DNA from: Alphaproteobacteria bacterium
GTDB taxonomy: Bacteria; Pseudomonadota; Alphaproteobacteria; Micavibrionales; Micavibrionaceae
Reading direction: 5' to 3'
Assembly: GCA_002701555.1 (NCBI GenBank)
Contig: NZVS01000007.1
Span: forward strand, 1-14,903
Length of the DNA: 14,903 bases
This document shows positions 6,730 through 13,612 of this stretch, in pieces (position 1 is the stretch's first letter; every line of letters begins with the position of its first letter). Made by a program: the position numbers and the translations under genes. The notes beneath the pieces are model-generated. The model was not told the origin of the DNA and searched no databases. It was given only the letters and a program-made list of their open reading frames with translations.

Positions 6730-7654
6730 TTACTGGCGTATCCATTGGTGTGTATGTGACGCCTGTTTTATCGGCTGTTAATTTCACCCTTGTTCCTATA
6801 GGCATAATCTTTAAATCATTGCCATGTCCAAAAGGAGCATCAACAACAACAGGTATGTTTAATCCTTTAGTATGTTCTTTAATTAAATCTTCGACCTCAT
6901 AAGGGAAGGGAAGTCGACCATTATTAAGATTCATGGAAAAGCCGCCTACTATTATACCGGATAAATCCTCAAACTTTCCCAATCTCTTTAACTGTAGCAG
7001 CATACGATCGATATTACGTAACTCTTCCATTTCGTCTTCTATAAATAAGATAGCGTCTTTAAAGTCAGGAGCATATTCCGACCCCATAAGATAAGTAAAA
7101 ATACAAAGGTTTCCCCCAATGAGATGGCCTTCACCTTCCCCATAATTGAGGATTTTGCTGTCTGTCCATTGATCGGGCGTAAGTTTTTTACCAGATGTAA
7201 CATTAAAGAAGTCTTTTAGATACTTTGAGCCATCATCAGCAGAAAAACGTCCCGCATCTGGGCCATGTAATGTAGCTGTTTCACTTTTAGCCAAAAGTGC
7301 GTTTAAAAGCGCTGTATTGTCGGAGTACCCAATGAGTATTTTCTGGTGTTGCTTTAAGATATTAAAATCAAGATGCTCTAAAAGATGCAGAGTTCGTGTA
7401 CCACCCGCAGCTGTAACAATAGCTTTTATGTCAGGATCACACCAATATTCAGTGAAAGCTTTGGCCCGCTCAGGTAGTGATCCAGCCCATTCATGCAGTC
7501 TTAAGCCATTATTTGGATGAATTTTGACTTTAAAACCTGCATCTTCGAAATTTTTAGCACATTTTTGGAGTTTTTGAGGGTCAAGCCAACGAGATGTTGC
7601 AACGATGCCAATAGTATCTCCCTTTACCAAGGCATCAGGTTTCTTAATAGTCAT
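6719..7654 (-). CDS. S66-family LD-carboxypeptidase (LdcA/MccF type)
   Basis: The 311-residue product is a serine peptidase of family S66. The start region GDTIGIVATS (12-21) and AAGGTRT (82-88) are typical. The nucleophile is Ser111 in GYSDNTA, and the likely partners are Glu206 in LFIEDEMEE and His277 in APFGHG, so the Ser-Glu-His triad is complete. LdcA enzymes cut the L,D bond of peptidoglycan tetrapeptides during murein recycling; MccF relatives cleave microcin C-type compounds. No signal peptide is seen, so a cytoplasmic site is likely. GGGAG lies about 9 bases ahead of the start at 7654. It overlaps the methyltransferase gene by 4 bases and the transporter by 11. It is an unexpected member of a lipid/photolyase operon; its role there is not known. 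Confidence 0.92.
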   Translation of the reverse strand: MTIKKPDALVKGDTIGIVATSRWLDPQKLQKCAKNFEDAGFKVKIHPNNGLRLHEWAGSLPERAKAFTEYWCDPDIKAIVTAAGGTRTLHLLEHLDFNILKQHQKILIGYSDNTALLNALLAKSETATLHGPDAGRFSADDGSKYLKDFFNVTSGKKLTPDQWTDSKILNYGEGEGHLIGGNLCIFTYLMGSEYAPDFKDAILFIEDEMEELRNIDRMLLQLKRLGKFEDLSGIIVGGFSMNLNNGRLPFPYEVEDLIKEHTKGLNIPVVVDAPFGHGNDLKIMPIGTRVKLTADKTGVTYTPMDTPVNAL

Positions 7655-8949
7655 CTGACTTGTCTCCCTTTGTTTTTCATCGATATTTGTATCACATCAA
7701 TAGTACCAACTTTAAATCCTGCTTCACAATAGCACAAATATTCTTCCCATAGCTTTTTAAAGCGTTCATCTTTAGCACCTCCTTGAAGGTCCGGCCACTT
7801 ATCCTGAAAACTTTGATGCCATATATTAAGGGTTTTTGCGTAGTCTTTACCAAAGCTTACATGATCGTTTATGCTTAAACCCGAATTTCTAATCTGTTGT
7901 TCGAGAACTGATTGACAGGGAAGCATCCCACCGGGGAATATATATCTTTGTATGAAGTCAGCTGTACTTTTGTAGCTATCGTAACTCTCTTCCTCAATGG
8001 TTATAATCTGCAAATTGGCAATGCCATTTTTGTTCAATTTTTTCTTTATAGTTTCGAAAAATAAAGGCCAATAAGCTTCTCCCACCGCTTCAAACATTTC
8101 TATGGATGCAATCCGGTCATATTTACCTTTTATATCCCTGTAATCGCACAATTTAATGTCCACAAGATTTTGAAGATTTGCATTTTCAATGCGCCTTTTT
8201 GCATATTCGTACTGGGACGGCGAAATTGTTATTGCTGTTACCTTACACCCGATATTGCTTGCTGCGTATTCGGCCATTCCTCCCCAACCGCAGCCTATCT
8301 CAAGAAGGTGATGGTCTTTTTTTAAATCCAGTCTCTCGCACATAAGCTTATATTTTTGCGCCTGAGCCACTTCAAGTGCTTCATTTCCTGATTTAAAATA
8401 AGCAGATGAATAGGTCATGCTTTTATCAAGCCATTGGCTGTAAAAGTGATTGCCTAAATCATAGTGTCTGTAAATATTCTTACTTGCGCCTTTTCTGGAG
8501 TTCGGTTGGAACTTGTGAATGATCCATGAAAGCCGTCTATACCACGTGCTGCCCTCAAGCATATGGATTAAATAACTTTCGTTTTTTAAAATAATTTCAA
8601 AAAAGGCTGTTAAGTCAGGTGATGTCCAGTCACCATCTAGATAAGCCTCGCAAAAACCCAGCTTTCCTTGTGATATAAAGCGGTTTACTACGCGGTCATT
8701 ATGGATGTTGATCCTAGCTGAAGGGCCATCTTCATCACCCTTGAAACGAACAGTTTTCCCATCTGGGAGAGTAACATCAAGTGTACCGTTATGAAGGCGA
8801 GTCATTAGCTTAAGGGCTAATGCCATGGAACGCGAAGGCTTATATTTTGTTTTAGATTGCTTGCAAAATTTTAGAAACGCCTGAATGCATTCTTCAGACT
8901 TTAGAATAAAATCTACATCACAAGTAAGTGTCGTTCCGCGTGGTGACAT
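7651..8949 (-). CDS. Cyclopropane-fatty-acid-synthase-family SAM methyltransferase (UfaM-like)
   Basis: The 432-residue product belongs to COG2230. It has YRHYDLGNHFY near 170, the SAM motif LEIGCGWGG (about 227-235) and IQRYIFPGGMLPC, all standard in the family. These enzymes methylate the double bond of phospholipid acyl chains at the inner membrane. Compared with E. coli Cfa, the Cys of YSCAYW is Ser here (YSSAYF) and the His of LLHTIG is Gln (NLQIITI), while the Glu of MFE and the Tyr of the DYxxTL segment are kept. So some bicarbonate-site residues differ, as is usual for this DUF1365-linked subgroup. That suggests it may form methyl-branched fatty acids for furan fatty acid synthesis rather than cyclopropanes; this is inference. 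The start at 8949 lacks a strong Shine-Dalgarno, and a start at 8823 is possible. It lies 46 bases after the DUF1365 gene and overlaps the S66 gene by ATGA. Confidence 0.9.
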   Translation of the reverse strand: MSPRGTTLTCDVDFILKSEECIQAFLKFCKQSKTKYKPSRSMALALKLMTRLHNGTLDVTLPDGKTVRFKGDEDGPSARINIHNDRVVNRFISQGKLGFCEAYLDGDWTSPDLTAFFEIILKNESYLIHMLEGSTWYRRLSWIIHKFQPNSRKGASKNIYRHYDLGNHFYSQWLDKSMTYSSAYFKSGNEALEVAQAQKYKLMCERLDLKKDHHLLEIGCGWGGMAEYAASNIGCKVTAITISPSQYEYAKRRIENANLQNLVDIKLCDYRDIKGKYDRIASIEMFEAVGEAYWPLFFETIKKKLNKNGIANLQIITIEEESYDSYKSTADFIQRYIFPGGMLPCQSVLEQQIRNSGLSINDHVSFGKDYAKTLNIWHQSFQDKWPDLQGGAKDERFKKLWEEYLCYCEAGFKVGTIDVIQISMKNKGRQVR

Positions 8950-8995
8950 ATAAAAGTTATAGCCTTTTTTTTGGGGTTTTCCAATATTAACACAT

Positions 8996-9760
8996 CTAGG
9001 TGATATCTTGTTCCTTTTGATGTGGCTTTGGTATGTATTTAGCGCCTTTTAGCCATAAACGAAGGGCTTCCCAGTGAATACCTGCAATTATTTTTAAGGT
9101 TAATAAGGGATGTGTAATAAATGTTTTTAGAATGGCTTTATCAGTAAGGGGAGTTTTCTTGCCATCCCAAGTAGCTGTCAGAATTTTTCCGGTTCGGTCA
9201 AATTGATGAATAGCGAAGGAAAGATTTTCATCAGGTTCTTGAAGACTAAAATTATATTCTGCGTCCATTTCCATGAAGGGAGAAACGTGAAACATTTTTT
9301 GATGAGCATGTTTATCAATTTTTCCAGGTGTTTCAAGAGGCGCAAGATAGCAATGTTGTTCTCCAAAAGTGTTTTTAACCTGATAGAGGACTGCTTGAAG
9401 AGTATGCTTCTTATCGTATAGAAAATAGAGGCTAATTGGATTAAAGACATAGCCAAGGATCCTTGGAAAACCAAGAAAGTAAATCTTCCCACCATTGATA
9501 TCTATATTTCTGCCATTTGCTATATCAACAATCCATTTATACAAATTATCACCGTTGCGGGGGCCATGGTCCTTATCATAAAACCCCATCAGGTTAAATT
9601 TATTGTAAGAAAATAACCTCAAACTGTCAGATAAGGCAGGCATCTCTTCTATATCACAAAAAAGGCTGAAGACCCTGTATTTAAAAGAATGTGTAAAAGG
9701 TTTGTGCCTTTTGTGAAAGACACTTCCTACGTATAAGCAGTTCTTCTTAACCTGTTGCAT
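8996..9760 (-). CDS. DUF1365 family protein
   Basis: The 254-residue product matches DUF1365 throughout. Landmarks, numbered from the chosen start, are LYVGSVFHKRHKPFTHSFKY (9-28), the segment LGYVFNPISLYF, the segment HVSPFMEMDAEYNF, and a C-terminal HPLLTLKIIAGIHWEALRLW. The repeated His and Tyr residues suggest a metal- or cofactor-dependent enzyme, but the chemistry is not established from the sequence. As I recall, its R. sphaeroides counterpart is needed for furan fatty acid formation and is a candidate for the oxygen-inserting step (UfaO). I prefer the ATG at 9760 because homologues begin just before LYxGxVxHxR and GGGGG lies close ahead; an ATG at 9781 would add seven residues. Its start overlaps the end of the FAD oxidoreductase gene by 14 bases, so translation is coupled. 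Confidence 0.9.
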   Translation of the reverse strand: MQQVKKNCLYVGSVFHKRHKPFTHSFKYRVFSLFCDIEEMPALSDSLRLFSYNKFNLMGFYDKDHGPRNGDNLYKWIVDIANGRNIDINGGKIYFLGFPRILGYVFNPISLYFLYDKKHTLQAVLYQVKNTFGEQHCYLAPLETPGKIDKHAHQKMFHVSPFMEMDAEYNFSLQEPDENLSFAIHQFDRTGKILTATWDGKKTPLTDKAILKTFITHPLLTLKIIAGIHWEALRLWLKGAKYIPKPHQKEQDIT

Positions 9761-11030
9761 GTACCCCCGCAGGCGACACATCCTTAAATTTCCAGGGTCT
9801 TTTACAAGCCCCTAATTTCTCGGCTACAGCTAATCCAGATGTAATACCATCTTCGTGAAAGCCGTAGCCACACCAAGCTCCACAATACCATGTATTTTTA
9901 AACCCTTGTAAGCTTGAAATTTTATTCCATGCTTTAATTGCATTCTGGTTATATTGCGGATGTTCATACTCAAATGTCGCAAACACTTTATCTGGAGATA
10001 TAGCTTTATCCGGGTTAAGTGTAACGAATAAATTATCGTCGCCGCCCAAATAAGTCTGGAGTTTGTTCATCCAGTAGGAGACACAAACTTGTCGATTTTG
10101 GTTATCACCGAGGTAATTCCAAGCTGACCATGCTTTCTTACGTCTAGGCATTAAATTTGTGTCTGAATGAAGAACGGCAGTGTTTTTAGAGTAGGGGAAG
10201 GATAAAAGGATATCTTTTTCACTCTCACTGCTGTCGTTAAGTATTTTAATAGCCTGATCAGGATGGCACGCAAACACGACGCTATCATAATCTTCATTAT
10301 CAATATTAACGCCGCTCTCAGAACGAGTGATATTTTTAATTTGATAATCAGTTCTAAATTCACACTTCATAACATGCTTCATTTTGCGTAAGTATTGAAC
10401 AGAGCCTCCTTTTACAGTCCACCATTGAGGGCGCTTTAAAAGTTTTAGAAGACCGTGGTTTTGGAAAAATCTCAAAAAACTTTTCATTGGATATTGTGCG
10501 GCCTCATCAGCACTCATTGACCATATCGCTGCGGCCATAGGCAATATGTGTTTATCTATGAAAATATCAGAGTATTTATTGTCTTTAAGATACTGTCCAA
10601 GGCTCGCTTCTTCCTTACTATCCATATATTTAGGGGAGTGTTTATAAAACCTCACAAGATCAAAAAGCATACGGTAATACGAAAATGAAAACAGATTCTT
10701 CTTTTGTGCAAATAAGTGATCAGACCCGTATTCGAAATGTCCTTTATTAATTGAAACACCAAAGGACATGTCCGTCTTTAGTGTTTCGACATTTAAATAT
10801 TTAAAAAGTGCGATGAGGTTAGGGTATGTCCATTCGTTATAAACTATGAAACCGGTGTCGACTTGCCGTCCATCAGGCAGGGTGTAAGTATTAGCATGAC
10901 CGCCAATACGGTTGTCTCTTTCATAAATGGTCACATCAAAACCATTTTCACCTAATAACCATGCGCAGGAGAGGCCCGAAATACCACTTCCTATGACGGC
11001 AATTTTTTTGTTCTTCTGAATCTCGGTCAT
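9747..11030 (-). CDS. COG2907-type FAD-dependent oxidoreductase (UfaD-like)
   Basis: The 427-residue product has a Rossmann FAD-binding start, IAVIGSGISGLSCAW (10-24), with Glu37 closing the motif, then RIGGHANTYTLPDGRQVDTG (41-60). Its C-terminal FAD motif includes YCGAWCGYGFHEDGITSGL. This is the flavin amine-oxidase/phytoene-desaturase-like family seen beside DUF1365 and CFA-synthase genes. In R. sphaeroides a homologous flavoprotein, as I recall, desaturates the methylated fatty acid made by the CFA-type enzyme, the step before furan ring formation. No signal peptide is present; substrates are membrane acyl chains by inference. Its ATG overlaps the stop codon of the photolyase gene (ATGA), and its own end overlaps DUF1365, so it sits inside a coupled chain. 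The exact reaction here is inferred from relatives and context. Confidence 0.9.
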   Translation of the reverse strand: MTEIQKNKKIAVIGSGISGLSCAWLLGENGFDVTIYERDNRIGGHANTYTLPDGRQVDTGFIVYNEWTYPNLIALFKYLNVETLKTDMSFGVSINKGHFEYGSDHLFAQKKNLFSFSYYRMLFDLVRFYKHSPKYMDSKEEASLGQYLKDNKYSDIFIDKHILPMAAAIWSMSADEAAQYPMKSFLRFFQNHGLLKLLKRPQWWTVKGGSVQYLRKMKHVMKCEFRTDYQIKNITRSESGVNIDNEDYDSVVFACHPDQAIKILNDSSESEKDILLSFPYSKNTAVLHSDTNLMPRRKKAWSAWNYLGDNQNRQVCVSYWMNKLQTYLGGDDNLFVTLNPDKAISPDKVFATFEYEHPQYNQNAIKAWNKISSLQGFKNTWYCGAWCGYGFHEDGITSGLAVAEKLGACKRPWKFKDVSPAGVHATG

Positions 11031-12457
11031 TTCAGCTTCTTATATGCGGTAAGAGCTTCATCACGGGCTTCAGAATGATCAACTATCGGTCTGGGGTAAG
11101 TGTCACCAAGTTTAACACCGGCTTTTTCAAGGGTTGTTTGATCAGCCTCCCATGGTTTGTGAATATACTTATTAGGAAGCTTTGACAACTCAGGACACCA
11201 TTCAGAAACATATTCCCCTTTAGGATCAAATTTCTCACCTTGCAGGACAGGATTGAAAATCCTAAAGAAAGGTGCTGCATCTGCACCACATCCTGCGACC
11301 CATTGCCAGCTTGCAGAATTGTTAGCTAAATCTGCATCTACAAGACAGTCCCAAAACCATTTTTCTCCCTCAGCCCAATGCACCATTAGGTCTTTGATTA
11401 AAAAAGACGCTACAATCATGCGTACACGATTATGCATCCATCCTTTTTCCCAAAGTTGGCGCATCCCGGCGTCAACAATTGGGTATCCGGTTTTCCCTTT
11501 CTTCCATGCTGTAAGGGCATTTTTATTCTTTTGCCATGGGAAATTTTTAAACTTTTCATTGAGAGGCTTATCTGTAATGCGGTCTTCAAAGTGATAAAGA
11601 AGATTGTAAGAAAATTCTCGCCAGCCTAATTCACTGAGGAAAACATCAGAATCCTTATTGGATCCTTTACTCATGTGCTGATGTTTGCGGACTTCATGCC
11701 ATGCGGTACGAGGAGAAATTTCGCCAAAGTGTAAATGTGGGGATAGTTTGGATGTGCCTTCAACTCCGGGACGATCTCTCATGGTGTTATAATCATCAAC
11801 ACTATGTTTTATGAAATGGCTAAGAGCATTTTTTGCACTTTCTTCACCGATAGACCAATGTTTCTCCATTTTCTTGTACCAGTCTTTTTCAGGTATTAGA
11901 CCTAACTCCTCAAGTTTGACGGCCGATGATACTTTATTATGGTACGTCAACCGATCGGGTGCGGGTAGGGGGCGATCCGGTTCTCCTGCCTCCAGACAAC
12001 CATTTTTGTAAAATGCAGTAAAAACCTTGTAAGGTGTTCCCTGTTTAGTCGAAATTGTCCAAGGCTCCCAAATCAGCCCTGCTTTAAATGACTTAACTTC
12101 AACGCCGTCATCCTCTAGCGCTTTCTTAATTTCTTTATCTCTCTCTTTTCTCCAAGGCTCGTAACATCTGTTCCAATAAACCGCATCGGCACCAGTATCC
12201 TGTATAAGAGCAGGTAAAATGTCTTGTGGTTTTCCGGTAAAAAGATTGAGATTATTGGATAATGACGTGTTTAATGATTGGAGGGAATGGTAAAGCCACC
12301 ACTTGCTTGCTGCTCCTCGCTTCCAGCTTTTAGGTGTGTCATCATCTTCAATAAAGACGGGTAAAATTTTTGCGCCTTCTTCATAAGCTGAATGAAGTGC
12401 GGGGTTATCCTCACGTCTAAGGTCTTGCCTGAACCATATAATGATAGTTTTACTCAT
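11027..12457 (-). CDS. phrB: Class I CPD photolyase (deoxyribodipyrimidine photolyase)
   Basis: The 476-residue product begins IIIWFRQDLRREDNPAL (5-21), the N-terminal antenna domain of class I photolyases. The FAD domain has TSKLSPHLHFGEISPR (235-250), LGWREF (277-282), GYPIVDAGMRQL (324-335), MHNRVRM (341-347) and DADLANNSASWQW (374-386) followed by FRIFNP. Trp308, Trp361 and Trp384 fall where E. coli photolyase has its electron-transfer triad. It should split cyclobutane pyrimidine dimers with blue light. Length and all key blocks are normal; cry-DASH is less likely because the match to E. coli PhrB is close across the FAD site. The start at 12457 has no clear Shine-Dalgarno. It is the first gene of the lipid operon and lies 53 bases downstream of the DHH gene, so its promoter is either in that short gap or further upstream. 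It is the second, unrelated photolyase type in the window. Confidence 0.96.
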   Translation of the reverse strand: MSKTIIIWFRQDLRREDNPALHSAYEEGAKILPVFIEDDDTPKSWKRGAASKWWLYHSLQSLNTSLSNNLNLFTGKPQDILPALIQDTGADAVYWNRCYEPWRKERDKEIKKALEDDGVEVKSFKAGLIWEPWTISTKQGTPYKVFTAFYKNGCLEAGEPDRPLPAPDRLTYHNKVSSAVKLEELGLIPEKDWYKKMEKHWSIGEESAKNALSHFIKHSVDDYNTMRDRPGVEGTSKLSPHLHFGEISPRTAWHEVRKHQHMSKGSNKDSDVFLSELGWREFSYNLLYHFEDRITDKPLNEKFKNFPWQKNKNALTAWKKGKTGYPIVDAGMRQLWEKGWMHNRVRMIVASFLIKDLMVHWAEGEKWFWDCLVDADLANNSASWQWVAGCGADAAPFFRIFNPVLQGEKFDPKGEYVSEWCPELSKLPNKYIHKPWEADQTTLEKAGVKLGDTYPRPIVDHSEARDEALTAYKKLK

Positions 12458-12510
12458 GTTGAGTAAGTTATTGTTTTAAAGGCGGATAACCACAAAAAAA
12501 TTGATAGCGG

Positions 12511-13476
12511 TTATTTTTCCCGGGCTTTTTCCACAATTTCTTCTAAAACCTGCTCTGCTTTCAAGTTTTCAACTTGGCAGGTTCCCGCAGCCTCGTGTCC
12601 ACCCCCGCCATATTCCAGCATCAGTTCTCCAACATGCACTTTTGATGTACGGTTAATAATAGATTTACCCACGGCAATAACTGTATTTTGTTTGTTCTTA
12701 CCCCAAATAACATGTGCGGAGATGTTACATTGAGGGAAGAGGGCATAGACCATAAAACGGTTACCCGCCCAAATATTTTCCTCTTGTCTCAAATCTACGA
12801 CAACGACATTGTCATACAGTTTTGAGCAGTTTCTTAACTGGTTTTTCTGTTTTTCCCTATGATCTTCGTAAAGCTCAACACGCTCTTTAACGTCAGGCAA
12901 GGCGAGTATTTCATCAATATTGTGGTGATCTCTGCAATAGTCGATAAGTTGCATCATCAGCTGATAGTTAGAAATGTTAAAATCCCTGAAGCGACCTAGA
13001 CCTGTACGTGCATCCATCAAAAAGCTTAAAAGTTCCCATCCTGAGGGGCTTAGAATATCATCTTTTGAAAATTGGGCTGAATCAGCTTTATCGACTGCTT
13101 GTATCATGTCTTTAGAGATTTCTGGAAAGGCAGCTGGGCCTCCAAAATATTCATAAACAACACGGGCGGCAGAAGGTGCATCAATGTCAATTATGTGGTT
13201 CTCAGGGTTTCCCTTAACACGTGAGGCTTCGCTGGCATGGTGGTCAAAAGCCATATACACACCCTCAACATAGGGAAGGTTGGTTGAAATATCATTTGGA
13301 CCGACATCGACAATACCGTCTTGCATATCTTTTGGATGAGCAAACATGACATCATCAATTATTCCAAGTTCCTTAAGCAGTATAGCACAAACAAGACCGT
13401 CCATATCACTACGCGTGATAAGCCTGTAATTTTTGTTATCTTCAGGCATTAATTTTCGTGCTGTATTACCGCTCAT
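12511..13476 (-). CDS. DHH-family phosphoesterase
   Basis: The 321-residue product is a DHH/DHHA1 phosphoesterase of the kind often labelled exopolyphosphatase in Alphaproteobacteria. Motif I is TRSDMDG (21-27), with Arg where many relatives have His. Also present are DVGPND, the name motif FDHH, and AVDKADSAQF with a metal-ligand Asp. The C-terminal DHHA1 domain ends with GGGGHEAAGTCQV. DHH enzymes use Mn2+ to cleave phosphodiester or phosphoanhydride bonds (short oligonucleotides, cyclic dinucleotides, polyphosphate); the substrate is not readable here. I chose the ATG at 13476 because AGGAGG (13489-13484) lies 7 bases ahead; an ATG at 13482 would leave only one base. It is cut off from clpX by a strong terminator, so it has its own promoter in the AT-rich stretch 13490-13579. 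The photolyase gene follows after 53 bases and may be cotranscribed. Confidence 0.9.
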   Translation of the reverse strand: MSGNTARKLMPEDNKNYRLITRSDMDGLVCAILLKELGIIDDVMFAHPKDMQDGIVDVGPNDISTNLPYVEGVYMAFDHHASEASRVKGNPENHIIDIDAPSAARVVYEYFGGPAAFPEISKDMIQAVDKADSAQFSKDDILSPSGWELLSFLMDARTGLGRFRDFNISNYQLMMQLIDYCRDHHNIDEILALPDVKERVELYEDHREKQKNQLRNCSKLYDNVVVVDLRQEENIWAGNRFMVYALFPQCNISAHVIWGKNKQNTVIAVGKSIINRTSKVHVGELMLEYGGGGHEAAGTCQVENLKAEQVLEEIVEKAREK

Positions 13477-13579
13477 AAACATCCCTCCTGCTTCAAATAA
13501 AAATGTATAAATTTCATTTTACATCTAATCATATAAATATTCCATTAAAGGAGAAAAGTAAGATGTGAAACGCAGAGAC

Positions 13580-13605
13580 AAAAAAACGGCATTTCTGCCG
13601 TTTTT
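13580..13605 (-). terminator. Rho-independent terminator of clpX
   Basis: AACGGCA (13585-13591) pairs with TGCCGTT (13596-13602) around a four-base loop, extended by A-T pairs. In the minus direction it runs into seven T (complement of 13580-13586). It begins about 8 bases after the clpX stop codon. With its T-rich flank on the other side it could also work in the plus direction, but no gene ends there. Confidence 0.92.
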
Positions 13606-13612
13606 AAAATAA

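Noticed and set aside
9178..9495. 105-codon alternative frame on the minus strand within DUF1365
   Set aside because: The in-frame DUF1365 product is conserved end to end; this frame is hydrophobic, AT-driven noise.
11253..11594. 113-codon open frame on the plus strand inside the class I photolyase gene
   Set aside because: It lies opposite the conserved FAD-binding region, and its translation looks like low-quality antisense sequence.
11027..12457. Cry-DASH as the identity of the class I photolyase
   Set aside because: The FAD-site blocks and all three electron-transfer tryptophans align with E. coli CPD photolyase, and I see no cry-DASH-specific features.
12458..12510. Search for an RpoE/EcfG-type promoter and a terminator ahead of the class I photolyase
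   Set aside because: No GGAAC...CGTT or TGATC-type pair was found in this gap or in 2257-2352. The ATAACC...GGTTAT repeat at 12486-12514 has a 17-base loop and no T run.
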